From CAZEDU01 sp964511185 (lineage in GTDB: Bacteria > Myxococcota > Myxococcia > Myxococcales > Myxococcaceae), in assembly GCA_964511185.1 (NCBI GenBank), contig CAZEDU010000008.1, positions 1 through 64,000 on the forward strand: a stretch of DNA of 64,000 nucleotides, in the 5' to 3' direction. The notes beneath the pieces were generated by a model, which searched no databases, was not told the DNA's origin, and saw nothing but the letters and a program-made list of their open reading frames with translations. The stretch's first letter is position 1. Each line of letters begins with the position of its first letter. Shown here piece by piece: positions 54,405-64,000 of this stretch. A program made the position numbers and the translations under genes.

Positions 54405-54413
54405 GAGGGCGCC

Positions 54414-57400
54414 ATGTGGATCTCCAACTTCGCGATCCGCAACCCCGTCATCACCACGGTGGTGATGCTCGCGCTCGTGGTGTTCGGCCTCATCTCGTTG
54501 GTCCGGCTCGACACCGACGAGTTCCCCGAGGTGAACCCGCCCGTCGTCTCGGTGGCGATTCCCTACCCCGGCGCGGCGCCCGAGACGGTGGAGCGCGAGC
54601 TGGTCAACCCGCTCGAAGAGGCGTTCGCCGCGATCAGCGGCGTCGATGAAATCACCTCCACGTCGATGGACGGCTTCGCCAACATCATCGTCATCTTCGA
54701 GTTCGACAAAGACTTACAAGAGGCCTCGCAAGACATCCGGGACAAGATCTCCGAGAGCCGGCAGGACCTGCCCATCGAAATCGAAGAGCCGACGCTCACC
54801 CGCTTCGACCCTCAAGACCTGCCCATCGTCTCGCTCTCGCTCACCTCGTCGACGCTCGGCCAAGCCGAGCTGACGCGCATCGCCGACCCGGGGTTGGTGA
54901 GCACGCTGCGCGGCATCCCCGGCGTCGCCGACGTGACGGTGCAGGGCGGCATCGAGCGCGAGCTCACCGTCGAGGTCGATCCGCTCGCCTTGCAAGCCGC
55001 CGGCGTCGACGTGGCGCAGGTGGTGCAAGCGGTGCAGGCCCAGAACCTGGCGGTGCCGGTCGGCCGCCTCACCGGAGACCTGGACGAGCGCACCATTCGG
55101 CTGCGCGGGCGCCTGGAGGGACCGCGCGACTTCGCCGAGCTGATCATCTCCGGCGCCAACGGCCGGCTGGTCCGGCTGGGGGACGTGGCGACCGTCCGCG
55201 ACGGCACCGAAGAGCCGCGCACGCTCGCGCTGTTCAACGACGCGCTCGCCGTCGGCATCGACATCAAGAAGACGACCAGCAGCAGCACCACCACCGTGGC
55301 CGAGGCGGTTCGAGAGCGCGTGGCGTCGCTCCAGCGCACGCTGCCCCCGGGCGTGACCTTGCGCATCGTGCGCGACGCCGGCGTCCGCGTCGAAGAGTCG
55401 GTGCGCGACGTCCAAGCCTCGCTGCTCGAAGGCGCGTTCCTCACCGTGTTGGTGGTGTTCGTCTTCCTCGCCTCGTGGCGCTCCACCGTCATCACCGGGC
55501 TCGCCCTGCCCGTCTCGGTGCTGGCCTCGTTCATCGCGGTCTGGGCCTTTGGCTTCACGCTCAACACCATGTCGCTGCTCGGGCTCTCGCTCGCCATCGG
55601 CATCCTCATCGACGACGCCATCGTGGTCCGCGAGAACATCGTGCGGCACATGGAGATGGGCAAAGACCACGTCACCGCCTCGCGCGAAGGCACCGCGGAG
55701 ATCGGCCTCGCGGTGGCGGCGACCACCTTCTCCATCGTGGTGGTGTTCGTGCCCATCGCCTTCATGGGCGGCATCGCGCAGCAGTGGTTCGCGCCGTTCG
55801 CGCTCACCATCGCCTCGTCGGTGCTCGTCTCGCTCTTCGTCTCGTTCTCGCTCGACCCGATGCTCTCGGCCACGTGGGCCGACCCCGAGGTGGAGGGCGG
55901 CAAGCGCTCCTGGCTGTCGGCGCGGCTGCAGCGCTTCAACGCCTGGTTCGATCGACAGACGGGGCGCTACGAGCGGCTCATCGGCTGGGCGCTGCGCCAC
56001 CGGCTGGCGATGGCGCTGCTCGCGGTGGGCAGCTTCGTGGTCGCGCTCGCGATGCCGGCCTCGGGCATCATCGGCAGTGAGTTCTTCCCGCTGCAGGACC
56101 GCTCGGAGTTCACCATCCTGCTCGAGACGCCGCCCGGCTCGAACCTCGAGTACACGCGGCTCAAGGCCGAAGAGTCCATCCGGCTGGCCCGCCGCTCCCC
56201 GGAGGTCGACTACACGTACACCACCCTGGGCGCGGAGGGCGGCGCGGTGGACGAGGCCAGCATCTACGTGCGGCTCAAGCCGAAGAAGGAGCGCACGCGC
56301 GGACAGCAGGAGATCAGCGTCGCGCTGCGCAATCAGATTCGGCAGCTCGGCGGCGTCACCGCGTCGCTGTCCACCGGCGGCTTCGGCGACGAGAAGCAGA
56401 TTCAGCTGCAGGTCACCGGCCCTGACCTGGACACGCTCAACCGCCTGGCCGACCAGGTCGCCGCGCGGGTGCGGCAGGTGCCCGGCGCCGTCGACGTGGG
56501 GCTGTCGAGCAAAGGGCAGAAGCCGGAGTTCGACGTGGAGGTCGACCGGAACCTCGCCGGGACGCTCGGGGTCACCGTGGCGCAGGTCGCGCAGTCGCTG
56601 CGGCCCGCATTCGCCGGACTCGACTCGGGCGACTGGACCGACCCCAGCGGGGAGACGCGCGACGTGACGGTGCGGCTGTCCCCCGAGGCGCGGCGCAACC
56701 CGAGCGACCTGGAGTCGCTCCCGCTGCTGCTCACCCCGCCGCCCGGGATGGCCGGCGCGCCAACGTTGATTCCGCTCGGCCAGGTCGCGCGCGTGCGGCG
56801 CAGCCTGGGGCCCGCACAGATAACGCACCAGGACCGCTCGCGCGTGGTCATCGTCGGCGCCAACACCGAGGACCGGCCGCTCAGCCAGGTGGTGTTCGAC
56901 ATCGAGCGCCGGCTGACGGATCTGCCCATGCCGGCCGGCTACGCCATCGAGCAGGGCGGCGAGACGGAGAACCAGCGCGAGGTGTTCGGGCGCATCCTCG
57001 TCGCGCTGGTCGTCGCGGTGATGCTGATGTACCTCATCCTCGTCATCCAGTTCGGCTCGTTCCTCGACCCGATTCCCATCATGGCGTCGCTGCCGCTCTC
57101 GCTCATCGGCGTGATGCTGGCGCTGCTCGCCACCCGCTCGACCGTCAACCTGATGAGCCTCATCGGCGTCATTCTCCTGATGGGCATCGTGGCGAAGAAC
57201 GCCATCCTGCTCATCGACTTCGCCAAGTGGTCTCAAGAGGAAGGGCTCGACCGAAAGCACGCGCTGATCAAGGCCGGCGGCGTGCGGCTGCGGCCCATCC
57301 TGATGACCAGCTTCGCCTTCATCGCCGGCATGCTGCCGGTCGCCATCGGCGCGGGAGAGGGCGCCGACTTCCGCGCCCCGCTCGGCCGCGCCGTCATCGG

Positions 57401-57545
57401 CGGCGTCATCACCTCGACCTTGCTGACGCTGCTGGTGATTCCGACGTTCTACGACGTGCTGGCGGAGGTGCGGGAGAAGCTCGGCCGCCGCGTGCGGGCC
57501 CGCATGCATCGCGCCGCACCGCGCGAAGCCGAGCTCCCCCACTGA
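54414..57545 (+). CDS. RND multidrug-type efflux pump (HAE1 family)
   Basis: The 1043-residue inner-membrane transporter matches the AcrB/MdtB length and topology of 12 helices and two large periplasmic loops. It begins MWISNFAIRNPVITTVVMLALVVFGL. The proton-relay Asp pair lies in IGILIDDAIVVREN (about 400), and a second-half Lys region includes GIVAKNAILLIDFA. Drug versus other substrates cannot be decided. It completes the TolC-MFP-RND operon, 9 bp after the adaptor gene. Confidence 0.95.
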   Translation: MWISNFAIRNPVITTVVMLALVVFGLISLVRLDTDEFPEVNPPVVSVAIPYPGAAPETVERELVNPLEEAFAAISGVDEITSTSMDGFANIIVIFEFDKDLQEASQDIRDKISESRQDLPIEIEEPTLTRFDPQDLPIVSLSLTSSTLGQAELTRIADPGLVSTLRGIPGVADVTVQGGIERELTVEVDPLALQAAGVDVAQVVQAVQAQNLAVPVGRLTGDLDERTIRLRGRLEGPRDFAELIISGANGRLVRLGDVATVRDGTEEPRTLALFNDALAVGIDIKKTTSSSTTTVAEAVRERVASLQRTLPPGVTLRIVRDAGVRVEESVRDVQASLLEGAFLTVLVVFVFLASWRSTVITGLALPVSVLASFIAVWAFGFTLNTMSLLGLSLAIGILIDDAIVVRENIVRHMEMGKDHVTASREGTAEIGLAVAATTFSIVVVFVPIAFMGGIAQQWFAPFALTIASSVLVSLFVSFSLDPMLSATWADPEVEGGKRSWLSARLQRFNAWFDRQTGRYERLIGWALRHRLAMALLAVGSFVVALAMPASGIIGSEFFPLQDRSEFTILLETPPGSNLEYTRLKAEESIRLARRSPEVDYTYTTLGAEGGAVDEASIYVRLKPKKERTRGQQEISVALRNQIRQLGGVTASLSTGGFGDEKQIQLQVTGPDLDTLNRLADQVAARVRQVPGAVDVGLSSKGQKPEFDVEVDRNLAGTLGVTVAQVAQSLRPAFAGLDSGDWTDPSGETRDVTVRLSPEARRNPSDLESLPLLLTPPPGMAGAPTLIPLGQVARVRRSLGPAQITHQDRSRVVIVGANTEDRPLSQVVFDIERRLTDLPMPAGYAIEQGGETENQREVFGRILVALVVAVMLMYLILVIQFGSFLDPIPIMASLPLSLIGVMLALLATRSTVNLMSLIGVILLMGIVAKNAILLIDFAKWSQEEGLDRKHALIKAGGVRLRPILMTSFAFIAGMLPVAIGAGEGADFRAPLGRAVIGGVITSTLLTLLVIPTFYDVLAEVREKLGRRVRARMHRAAPREAELPH

Positions 57546-57551
57546 CTGGCT

Positions 57552-58958
57552 TCACACCGCGGAGGCCGCAGTCCCGGCGAACCCAGGCGCCTCTTCCTCC
57601 GCCGCAACGGCCGCGGCCACCGGCGCCACGCCCACTTCCCCGACCGTCTCACCGTGTTGCGTCAGGTCGAGCCCGGCCTCTTCCTCTTCCCGGCTCACGC
57701 GCAGCGGGATGATCAGGTTCACCAGCTTGTAGAGCGCGAAGGAGCCGCCGAACGAGAAGACGGAGACGATGGCCAGCGCCAACAGGTGCATCCCAAACGT
57801 CTTGCTCTCGCCATAGACCAGGCCGACGTCCTTCGCGAGCGCGCCGGTCAGCACCATGCCGACCACGCCGCCCAGGCCGTGGCAGGGGAAGACGTCGAGC
57901 GTGTCGTCGATGCCCGTCCTGCTCTTCAAGTGCACGGCCAGGTTGCTCACCACGCTGGAGACGAGCCCGACCGCGATGCTCTGGCCGACGGTGATGAAGC
58001 CGGCCGCGGGCGTCACCGCCACCAAGCCCACCACCGCGCCGACGCACGCGCCCATCGCGCTCGGCTTGCGGCCGCGCAGCCAATCGAACACGAGCCAGCC
58101 GAGCATCGCCGCGGCCGACGCGGTGTTGGTGTTCGCGAACGCCAGCGCCGCCTGCGGCGAGGCGCTCAAGGCCGAGCCGGCGTTGAAGCCGAACCAGCCG
58201 AACCAGAGCATGCCGGTGCCCAACATCACGAAGGGCACATTCGCCGGCGCGTGGCTGACGTCCTCGCCGCGGACCCGCCGCTTGCCCAAGACCAGCGCGC
58301 CCGCCAGCGCGGCGAACCCGGCCGACATGTGGACCACCGTGCCGCCGGCGAAGTCGAGCACGCCCCACTTCCGCAAGAAGCCCTCCGGGTGCCACGTCCA
58401 GTGAGCGAGCGGCGCGTAGATGAGGAGGCTGAAGAGCACCATGAACAACAGGTACGCCCCGAAGCGCACGCGCTCGGCGAACGCGCCGGTGATCAGCGCC
58501 GGGGTGATGATCGCGAACTTCAGCTGAAAGAGCGCGAAGAGCAGCAACGGAATGGTCGGCGCGAGCTCGGGGTGCGTGAGCGCTCCCACGCCGTGGAACA
58601 TGAAGAAGGTGCGCGGGTCGCCGATGAGCCCGAAGACGCTCTGCCCGAAGCTCAAGGAGAAGCCGATCACCACCCAGAGCAGGCTGATCACCGCCATCGC
58701 GATGAAGCTCTGCAGCAAGGTCGACACCACGTTCTTCATGCGGACCATGCCCGCGTAGAAGAACGACAAGCCCGGCGTCATCAGGAGCACGAGCGCGGTG
58801 GCCGTCAGAATCCACGCTGTGTCGGCCGCGCTCACCGGCCCACCCTCCACCTGGGGCGCGCCGGGGTTGGTCCAGAAGGCGGCCAGAGCGCCGAAACCCA
58901 ACAAAACCGCTGCCCACCACCGCCGAGCCAAACCGCCAGAAGCCCCAGGCCTAGCCAT
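57552..58958 (-). CDS. amt: Ammonium transporter
   Basis: The 468-residue Amt/Mep/Rh protein has the family motifs DTAWILTATALVLLMTPGLSFFYAG, FAGGTVVHMSAG, LWFGWFGFNAGS and CHGLGGVVGM. GGAGGGG precedes the ATG. An acidic Glu/Ala-rich cytoplasmic tail ends the protein. The AT-rich palindrome upstream (59008-59030) may terminate the previous gene or regulate this one. No GlnK gene is adjacent. Confidence 0.95.
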   Translation of the reverse strand: MARPGASGGLARRWWAAVLLGFGALAAFWTNPGAPQVEGGPVSAADTAWILTATALVLLMTPGLSFFYAGMVRMKNVVSTLLQSFIAMAVISLLWVVIGFSLSFGQSVFGLIGDPRTFFMFHGVGALTHPELAPTIPLLLFALFQLKFAIITPALITGAFAERVRFGAYLLFMVLFSLLIYAPLAHWTWHPEGFLRKWGVLDFAGGTVVHMSAGFAALAGALVLGKRRVRGEDVSHAPANVPFVMLGTGMLWFGWFGFNAGSALSASPQAALAFANTNTASAAAMLGWLVFDWLRGRKPSAMGACVGAVVGLVAVTPAAGFITVGQSIAVGLVSSVVSNLAVHLKSRTGIDDTLDVFPCHGLGGVVGMVLTGALAKDVGLVYGESKTFGMHLLALAIVSVFSFGGSFALYKLVNLIIPLRVSREEEEAGLDLTQHGETVGEVGVAPVAAAVAAEEEAPGFAGTAASAV

Positions 58959-59000
58959 TATCCCCTCCAGATTAAGAGCTAGTTCGACAGGAAATGAGAT

Positions 59001-59030
59001 AAAAACGGACTCAATTATGATAATTGAGTC
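59001..59030 (-). terminator. AT-rich perfect palindrome with T-tract
   Basis: GACTCAATTAT (59008-59018) and ATAATTGAGTC (59020-59030) form an 11-bp perfect palindrome. Read on the minus strand it is followed by CCGTTTTT. It lies 30 bp beyond the exonuclease stop, so an intrinsic terminator fits best. A dimer operator for amt is the alternative. Confidence 0.6.
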
Positions 59031-59059
59031 AACGCGCTACAAGCCCCTGGATGTGGGAG

Positions 59060-59938
59060 TCACTCGGCCCAGCGGTGCGGCCGCGTCTTGAGGGACGTCG
59101 TGCCGACCGAATCGCACCACGCGAGGAACCTCTCCCGCGGCACGCCCTTCCAGCGCAGCTCTTCGAGCGACTGCGGGAGCGGCACGTCCGTGCGCAGAGT
59201 CGCGAGCGTCCGGTAGAGCATCGCGTCTTGCCGCTCGGCCTGGAGCGTCGCGGCGAGGTTCAAGGCGCCGCGCGGCTTCACCTTCCAGTCGTGCGGCAAA
59301 TCGGGAATCGCCTCCAGGTGCTCGTAGTGGGCGAGCAGCTCGGCCGCGCCCTTCGCGCCAAAACCCTTCAGGCCCGGGATGCCGTCGGCGGTGTCGCCCA
59401 CCAAGGCGAGAAAGTCGGGAATCGACTGCGGGCCGATGCCACGCAGCGCGCGCAGGGCGTCTTCGTCAATTTCCTTCGCTTGCCGGCGGTCCACCTGCAC
59501 GACCTGCTTGCCGCGCACGCACTGACCTAAATCTTTATCGGGCGTGAGAATACGGACCTGATCCACCTGATCCGCGAACTTGTGCGCGCCGGCCGCCAGC
59601 GCGTCGTCGGCCTCGAATTCCTTCATCGACCAGACAGTGACCCCGATGGCGCGCACCGCCTCTTCCACCGGGTCGAACTGCGCGAGCAGCTCGGGCGGCA
59701 CCCCTTCGTCGGTCTTGTAGCCGTCGAACAGGTCGTTGCGGAACGAGCGAATCGGGTTGTCGAACGCCGCGGCCAGGTGCGTCACCGACTCCTTCGGGTC
59801 CGCCAGGAGCGCCAACAACGACTGCACCACGCCCACGGTCGCCTTCAGGTCACGGCCATCCGGCGCGGTGTGCGGCGGACGCTTGGCGAAGTGGGCGCGG
59901 AACAGCTCGTAGGTGCCGTCGACCAGGTGGAGGCGCAC
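59060..59938 (-). CDS. 5'-3' exonuclease (Pol I N-terminal type)
   Basis: The 292-residue protein has the Pol I 5' nuclease / flap endonuclease layout: MRLHLVDGTYELFRAHFA, the acidic EADDALA (about 108-114), TPDKDLGQ, and the helix-hairpin-helix GDTADGIPGLKGFGAKGAAEL. It probably acts in RNA primer removal or repair as a stand-alone nuclease. The start is GTG at 59936-59938. Confidence 0.92.
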   Translation of the reverse strand: MRLHLVDGTYELFRAHFAKRPPHTAPDGRDLKATVGVVQSLLALLADPKESVTHLAAAFDNPIRSFRNDLFDGYKTDEGVPPELLAQFDPVEEAVRAIGVTVWSMKEFEADDALAAGAHKFADQVDQVRILTPDKDLGQCVRGKQVVQVDRRQAKEIDEDALRALRGIGPQSIPDFLALVGDTADGIPGLKGFGAKGAAELLAHYEHLEAIPDLPHDWKVKPRGALNLAATLQAERQDAMLYRTLATLRTDVPLPQSLEELRWKGVPRERFLAWCDSVGTTSLKTRPHRWAE

Positions 59939-59961
59939 GGAGTGGCGTGAAGCGCTCGGTG

Positions 59962-60468
59962 TTAGCGCGCGCGGGCGGAGATGCCGGCGTTGACGTTCAA
60001 CCGGCGGGCGAGCATGGCCATCGTGGCCTGAAGCTCGCCCGTCGTCATCGGCTTCTCGAGCCGCAGCCAGAGCTTCCCGCCGTGCTTGCCCGAGCGCTTG
60101 GCGTGAAGCTCACTGTTCCGCACCCGAAAGCTGATGACCGTGTTGCCCTGCCGCAGGTGCGGGAAGCTTCGGCCGCCCAAGGTCTCGAGCACGCGCCAGC
60201 GGCCCGCCTCTTGGCGGTTCAAGTGCCGCGCGACGCCGCGCAGCTCCAACGTGTGAAGCGCCGCGCCGGCGGGCGTGTTGAACGTCCGGACCGGGTCGAT
60301 GGCGCTCGGGCGCACTTGGCCGCGCGCGTCCATCAGCCCCAGGCCGCGGGCGGCGGTGTTCACGACGCGGTCGGTGGTGAGCCCGCGCGGGAGCAGGCCT
60401 CGCACCGTATTCGCGACGGCGGCCGGCGCACGCGCGGCCAAGGGAATGCGAACGAATCCGCGGCTCAT
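59962..60468 (-). CDS. Hypothetical protein
   Basis: The 168-residue basic protein (MSRGFVRIPLAARAP start) contains ALHTLELRGVARHLN and a beta-rich middle (GNTVISFRVRNSELHA). I recognise no domain. It lies 23 bp upstream of the exonuclease gene on the same strand. The frame is clean with typical codon use. The role is unknown. Confidence 0.6.
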   Translation of the reverse strand: MSRGFVRIPLAARAPAAVANTVRGLLPRGLTTDRVVNTAARGLGLMDARGQVRPSAIDPVRTFNTPAGAALHTLELRGVARHLNRQEAGRWRVLETLGGRSFPHLRQGNTVISFRVRNSELHAKRSGKHGGKLWLRLEKPMTTGELQATMAMLARRLNVNAGISARAR

Positions 60469-60631
60469 GTCGATGTCCTTTGGGCCGAATGGGTGGGAAA
60501 GCCGGCCTCCAGCGTTTATCGGCGCCGCGCCGGCCCGGTTGCCAAGGCGCGGGCGGCGGACAGCCTAACCGTCGGAATTGGCTTTACATTTATTGGTGTG
60601 CGGCAGGTGTGGGGTGATACCGTTCGCCCCA

Positions 60632-61666
<1,035 letters not shown>

Positions 61667-61683
61667 CCCAAGCGCGCCGACCG

Positions 61684-62475
61684 ATGCTGTGGCCGCTGAT
61701 CATTCTGAGCATCGCCACCGCCGGGCGCGGCGAGTCCGCCCGCGCGCCGAAGGCCGCCGCGCGGCTGATGGTGCAGGTGCGGGGACCGCAGAGCTTGCTC
61801 GACGCCCGGCGGCTCGCGGCCGAGCTGCGCTACGAAGAAGCCGTCGTCGAGTACCAGCGCTACTTGGGCGACGCGTCGCGGCCGCCGAGCGAACGGGCCG
61901 AGGCGCTGTTCGAGCTCGGCTTCATTCACTCCGTGCTCGGCGACGACGTGAACGCGCGGGCGCGCGCCATGGCAGCGCTCGAGCTGAACCCCGAGCTCCA
62001 GCTCCCGGCCAACGCGCCCACGCGGCAGCAGCAGTTCCTGCAAGCGATGCGGTCGGAGTTCACGCGGCGGACGCGGATCAGCGTGATGCCGCGGGCGGAG
62101 GACGACCCGCCGCAGCGCGTGCGGGCGCAGCTGTCGGGCTCGCGCCGCGAAGTGCAGCGCGTGCTGTTGCGACACGGCTTGTCGCCGCAGGGCCCGTACT
62201 ACGCGACGGTGATGCGCTGCGAAGCCGAGGCGTGCCTGGGCGACATTCCACCGCCGACCAACAGCGCGAGCTTCACCGCGTTTTATTTCCTCGAGGCGCT
62301 GGATGCTTCAGGGCGCACCGTCGCGCAGGCAGCGTCGCCCCGAGAGCCGCTGCGGCTGTCGGTCGTCGGCCGTCAGTCCTGGTATGAGAGCCCGTGGGTG
62401 TGGGGCGCGGGTGGCGCGGCCGCCGTGGCGGTCGCCGGCGTGGTGTTCTTGCTCGCTCCGCCGCCGCCGAGGTGA
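61684..62475 (+). CDS. TPR-like membrane protein
   Basis: The 263-residue protein has a short N-terminal hydrophobic signal (WPLIILSIATAG), TPR-like helices at about 35-110 (EEAVVEYQRYLGDAS, ALFELGFIHSVLGDD), a beta-rich middle and a C-terminal membrane helix (AAAVAVAGVVFLLAP). It starts 17 bp after mreB. The domain set resembles TPR proteins beside Myxococcota kinases. A REP palindrome follows. Confidence 0.75.
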   Translation: MLWPLIILSIATAGRGESARAPKAAARLMVQVRGPQSLLDARRLAAELRYEEAVVEYQRYLGDASRPPSERAEALFELGFIHSVLGDDVNARARAMAALELNPELQLPANAPTRQQQFLQAMRSEFTRRTRISVMPRAEDDPPQRVRAQLSGSRREVQRVLLRHGLSPQGPYYATVMRCEAEACLGDIPPPTNSASFTAFYFLEALDASGRTVAQAASPREPLRLSVVGRQSWYESPWVWGAGGAAAVAVAGVVFLLAPPPPR

Positions 62476-62487
62476 GGCGGGCGTCCT

Positions 62488-62500
62488 GGGGACAGTCCCC
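62488..62500. repeat. Single GGGGACAGTCCCC palindrome
   Basis: One palindromic unit between the convergent TPR and kinase gene ends, abutting the kinase stop. It matches the units at 6741-6770 and 10660-10672. Confidence 0.8.
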
Positions 62501-64000
62501 TTAACGGCACGCTCCGGTCTCGAAGCTGTAGATGAGAATCGTGGTGCGGTCGGGCATCACGGTGGCTTGGCAGGAGCCCCGCTTCCCGGCGCGCTCGAAC
62601 ATGACGGAGTAGTGTCCGGACGACGTGCGCCGCTCGACGGGAGCGGGGCCCCAGCTCTCGCCGGCCACGGTCACGGTCCCGTCCGGCACCACGCCGATGC
62701 GCAGCCGCCCTTCGCCTTTCGGAATCACCGGCTTGGGCGACGCGGCCGCGAGCTTGGGCTCTTCCCGCGGCGGGGCGGGCACGCGCGGCCTGGCCTTGCG
62801 CGTGGGCGTCTTGGCGGGCGGCGGCTCGACGGCGGCGACGGACTCGGCCGCTGCCTCGACGACACCGCCGTCGTCGACCGCCGCGGACGGCTCGGTCGCC
62901 ACCGCCGCCGGGAGCGCCACCGGCGCGGGCTTCGCCTCACGCTTCACCGGCGGCGTCGACGTGCGCGTGAAGAACCACCCGGCCGCCGCCAGCGACGCCG
63001 TCAACAACAACCCGACGGCGGACAGCGTGGCGATGCGCGAATGGTTCAAGCCGGTCCGCGGCTCCTCCTTCGCCACCCGCTCGGTGGGTCGATGCACCCG
63101 CGGCTCCCCCACCGCGGGGCTCGAGCGCGCCGACGGTCCGGATGGAGAGCGCGACCTCGGCGGCGGCAAGTCGATGACGCCGGTGTCGCTGACGTACCCC
63201 GCGAGCGCCGACTGGCCGAGCTGAAGGCCCGCCTCGAACGCCACCTGCTCGAGCGCCTCGCGCATCTGCTGCGCGTCGACGTATCGCTCCTCCGGCTTGA
63301 GCTGCAGCGCGCGGTTGACGACCTTGTAGATGCCGGGGGTCAAGCCCGGGCAAACCTGCTCGAGCGGCGGCCAGCGCCCCTGCACGAGCGCGGTGTTGCG
63401 CGTGTGGTGCGTCTTGTACTCATCGAACGGCGTGAAGCCCGAGGCGAGCTTGAACAGCGTCACGCCGAGCGAGAACAGGTCGCTGCGGCCGTCGAGCATG
63501 CGGCCCATCGCCTGCTCTGGCGAGAAGTACCCGGCCTTGCCCTTCGTCACGCCGGGCATGGTGAGGTTCTTGTTGGTGAGCGCCTTGGCGATGCCGAAGT
63601 CGATGAGCTTGAGCGAGCCGGTCGACGACAAGAGCAGGTTGTGCGGCGAGACGTCGCGGTGCACCAGGTTGACGTGGCCCTCCCCGGGCAGCTTGAGCGC
63701 GTGCACCGCCTCGAGCGCCGAGCAGGTGTAGATGCCCACCGCGAGCAGCGCCTCGTCGGAGAAGCGCTTCCCTTTCTCCTTGAGCGAACGGCCCACGGTC
63801 GACAGCGTCTCGCCCGGCACCAGCTCCATCGCCATGTAGAGCAGCCCGTCCAGCTCGCCCACTTCGTAGATGTGCACGATGTTCGGGTGCGAGAGCGTGC
63901 AGGCGGTGCGCGCTTCATCGAGGAACATTTCGCGGAAGTCCGGCGACTCGGAAAACTCCGGCCGGATCACCTTCAGCGCCGCGGGGCGAAAGATGCCGCC
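62501..64000 (-). CDS. Ser/Thr protein kinase with PEGA-like tail, partial
   Basis: The visible 499 residues lack the start, which lies beyond the window. The kinase domain has ALKVIRP (active-site Lys), LVHRDVSPHNLLL and IDFGIAKAL, so it looks catalytically competent. A Pro/Ala-rich linker, a transmembrane helix (about residue 305-325 of the part seen) and a PEGA-like C-terminal domain follow. Typical of a Myxococcota transmembrane PknB-like kinase. Confidence 0.9.
   Translation of the reverse strand, partial: GGIFRPAALKVIRPEFSESPDFREMFLDEARTACTLSHPNIVHIYEVGELDGLLYMAMELVPGETLSTVGRSLKEKGKRFSDEALLAVGIYTCSALEAVHALKLPGEGHVNLVHRDVSPHNLLLSSTGSLKLIDFGIAKALTNKNLTMPGVTKGKAGYFSPEQAMGRMLDGRSDLFSLGVTLFKLASGFTPFDEYKTHHTRNTALVQGRWPPLEQVCPGLTPGIYKVVNRALQLKPEERYVDAQQMREALEQVAFEAGLQLGQSALAGYVSDTGVIDLPPPRSRSPSGPSARSSPAVGEPRVHRPTERVAKEEPRTGLNHSRIATLSAVGLLLTASLAAAGWFFTRTSTPPVKREAKPAPVALPAAVATEPSAAVDDGGVVEAAAESVAAVEPPPAKTPTRKARPRVPAPPREEPKLAAASPKPVIPKGEGRLRIGVVPDGTVTVAGESWGPAPVERRTSSGHYSVMFERAGKRGSCQATVMPDRTTILIYSFETGACR

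Overview
The window looks like a draft-assembly scaffold from a myxobacterium-like member of the Myxococcota. Evidence: very high GC; predatory-type Ser/Thr protein kinases with HRDVSPHN catalytic loops; Cys-rich lipoproteins with MopE-like DDDGDG..DC repeats; a trypsin with a MYXO-CTERM-like tail; PEGA/TPR proteins; and GGGGACAGTCCCC palindromes. Three runs of N (19691-19790, 22242-22251, 41665-41674) break genes. No tRNA, rRNA or CRISPR was seen.

Layout. 0-17.9 kb is mostly chromosomal housekeeping: a Cys-rich lipoprotein, hemF, a DUF3467 protein, an esterase, glpK plus a lipoprotein, an outer-membrane protein, a KtrB/KtrA-like potassium uptake pair with a pterin dehydratase, dapD-dapE, yjbQ, an SDR-like protein, a PhoD-like phosphatase, purE-purK and a lipase. 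17.9-24 kb is accessory: a repeat/hairpin spacer, a calpain-like cysteine peptidase, an AbiEii-type nucleotidyltransferase with a small partner, a beta-helix lipoprotein, and a clan CD-like peptidase divergent from an amidoligase. 23.9-31.1 kb is one long minus-strand run of tightly coupled genes: TPR/PEGA protein, propeller lipoprotein, pseudokinase, methyltransferase, APH-like kinase and HopA1-like protein. The last two resemble the split Ser/Thr dehydratase pair of class V lanthipeptide and thioamitide pathways, and no precursor gene is obvious. 31.2-36.3 kb holds an HTH-GHKL-STAS regulator, an aldehyde dehydrogenase, a VOC protein, a HAD phosphatase with a small membrane protein, and an orphan.

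36.4-51.7 kb is a lower-GC island for acidic amino acids and their amides: an aspT-asdA-ansB operon on the minus strand; glutaminase, two porins, a DUF4239 protein and an amidohydrolase on the plus strand; a trypsin and a lipoprotein; then an aspartase with a signal peptide and a third porin. Together they could deamidate Asn and Gln outside the inner membrane, deaminate Asp in the periplasm, and run the Asp/Ala exchange-decarboxylation cycle that generates proton-motive force.

51.8-64 kb returns to high-GC core genes: a TolC-MFP-RND efflux operon, an ammonium transporter, a 5'-3' exonuclease, a hypothetical protein, mreB, a TPR protein, and the 3' part of a Ser/Thr kinase gene running off the window. 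The most interesting material is the APH/HopA1/methyltransferase set with its neighbouring amidoligase and clan CD peptidase, and the amino acid island with its exported aspartase.
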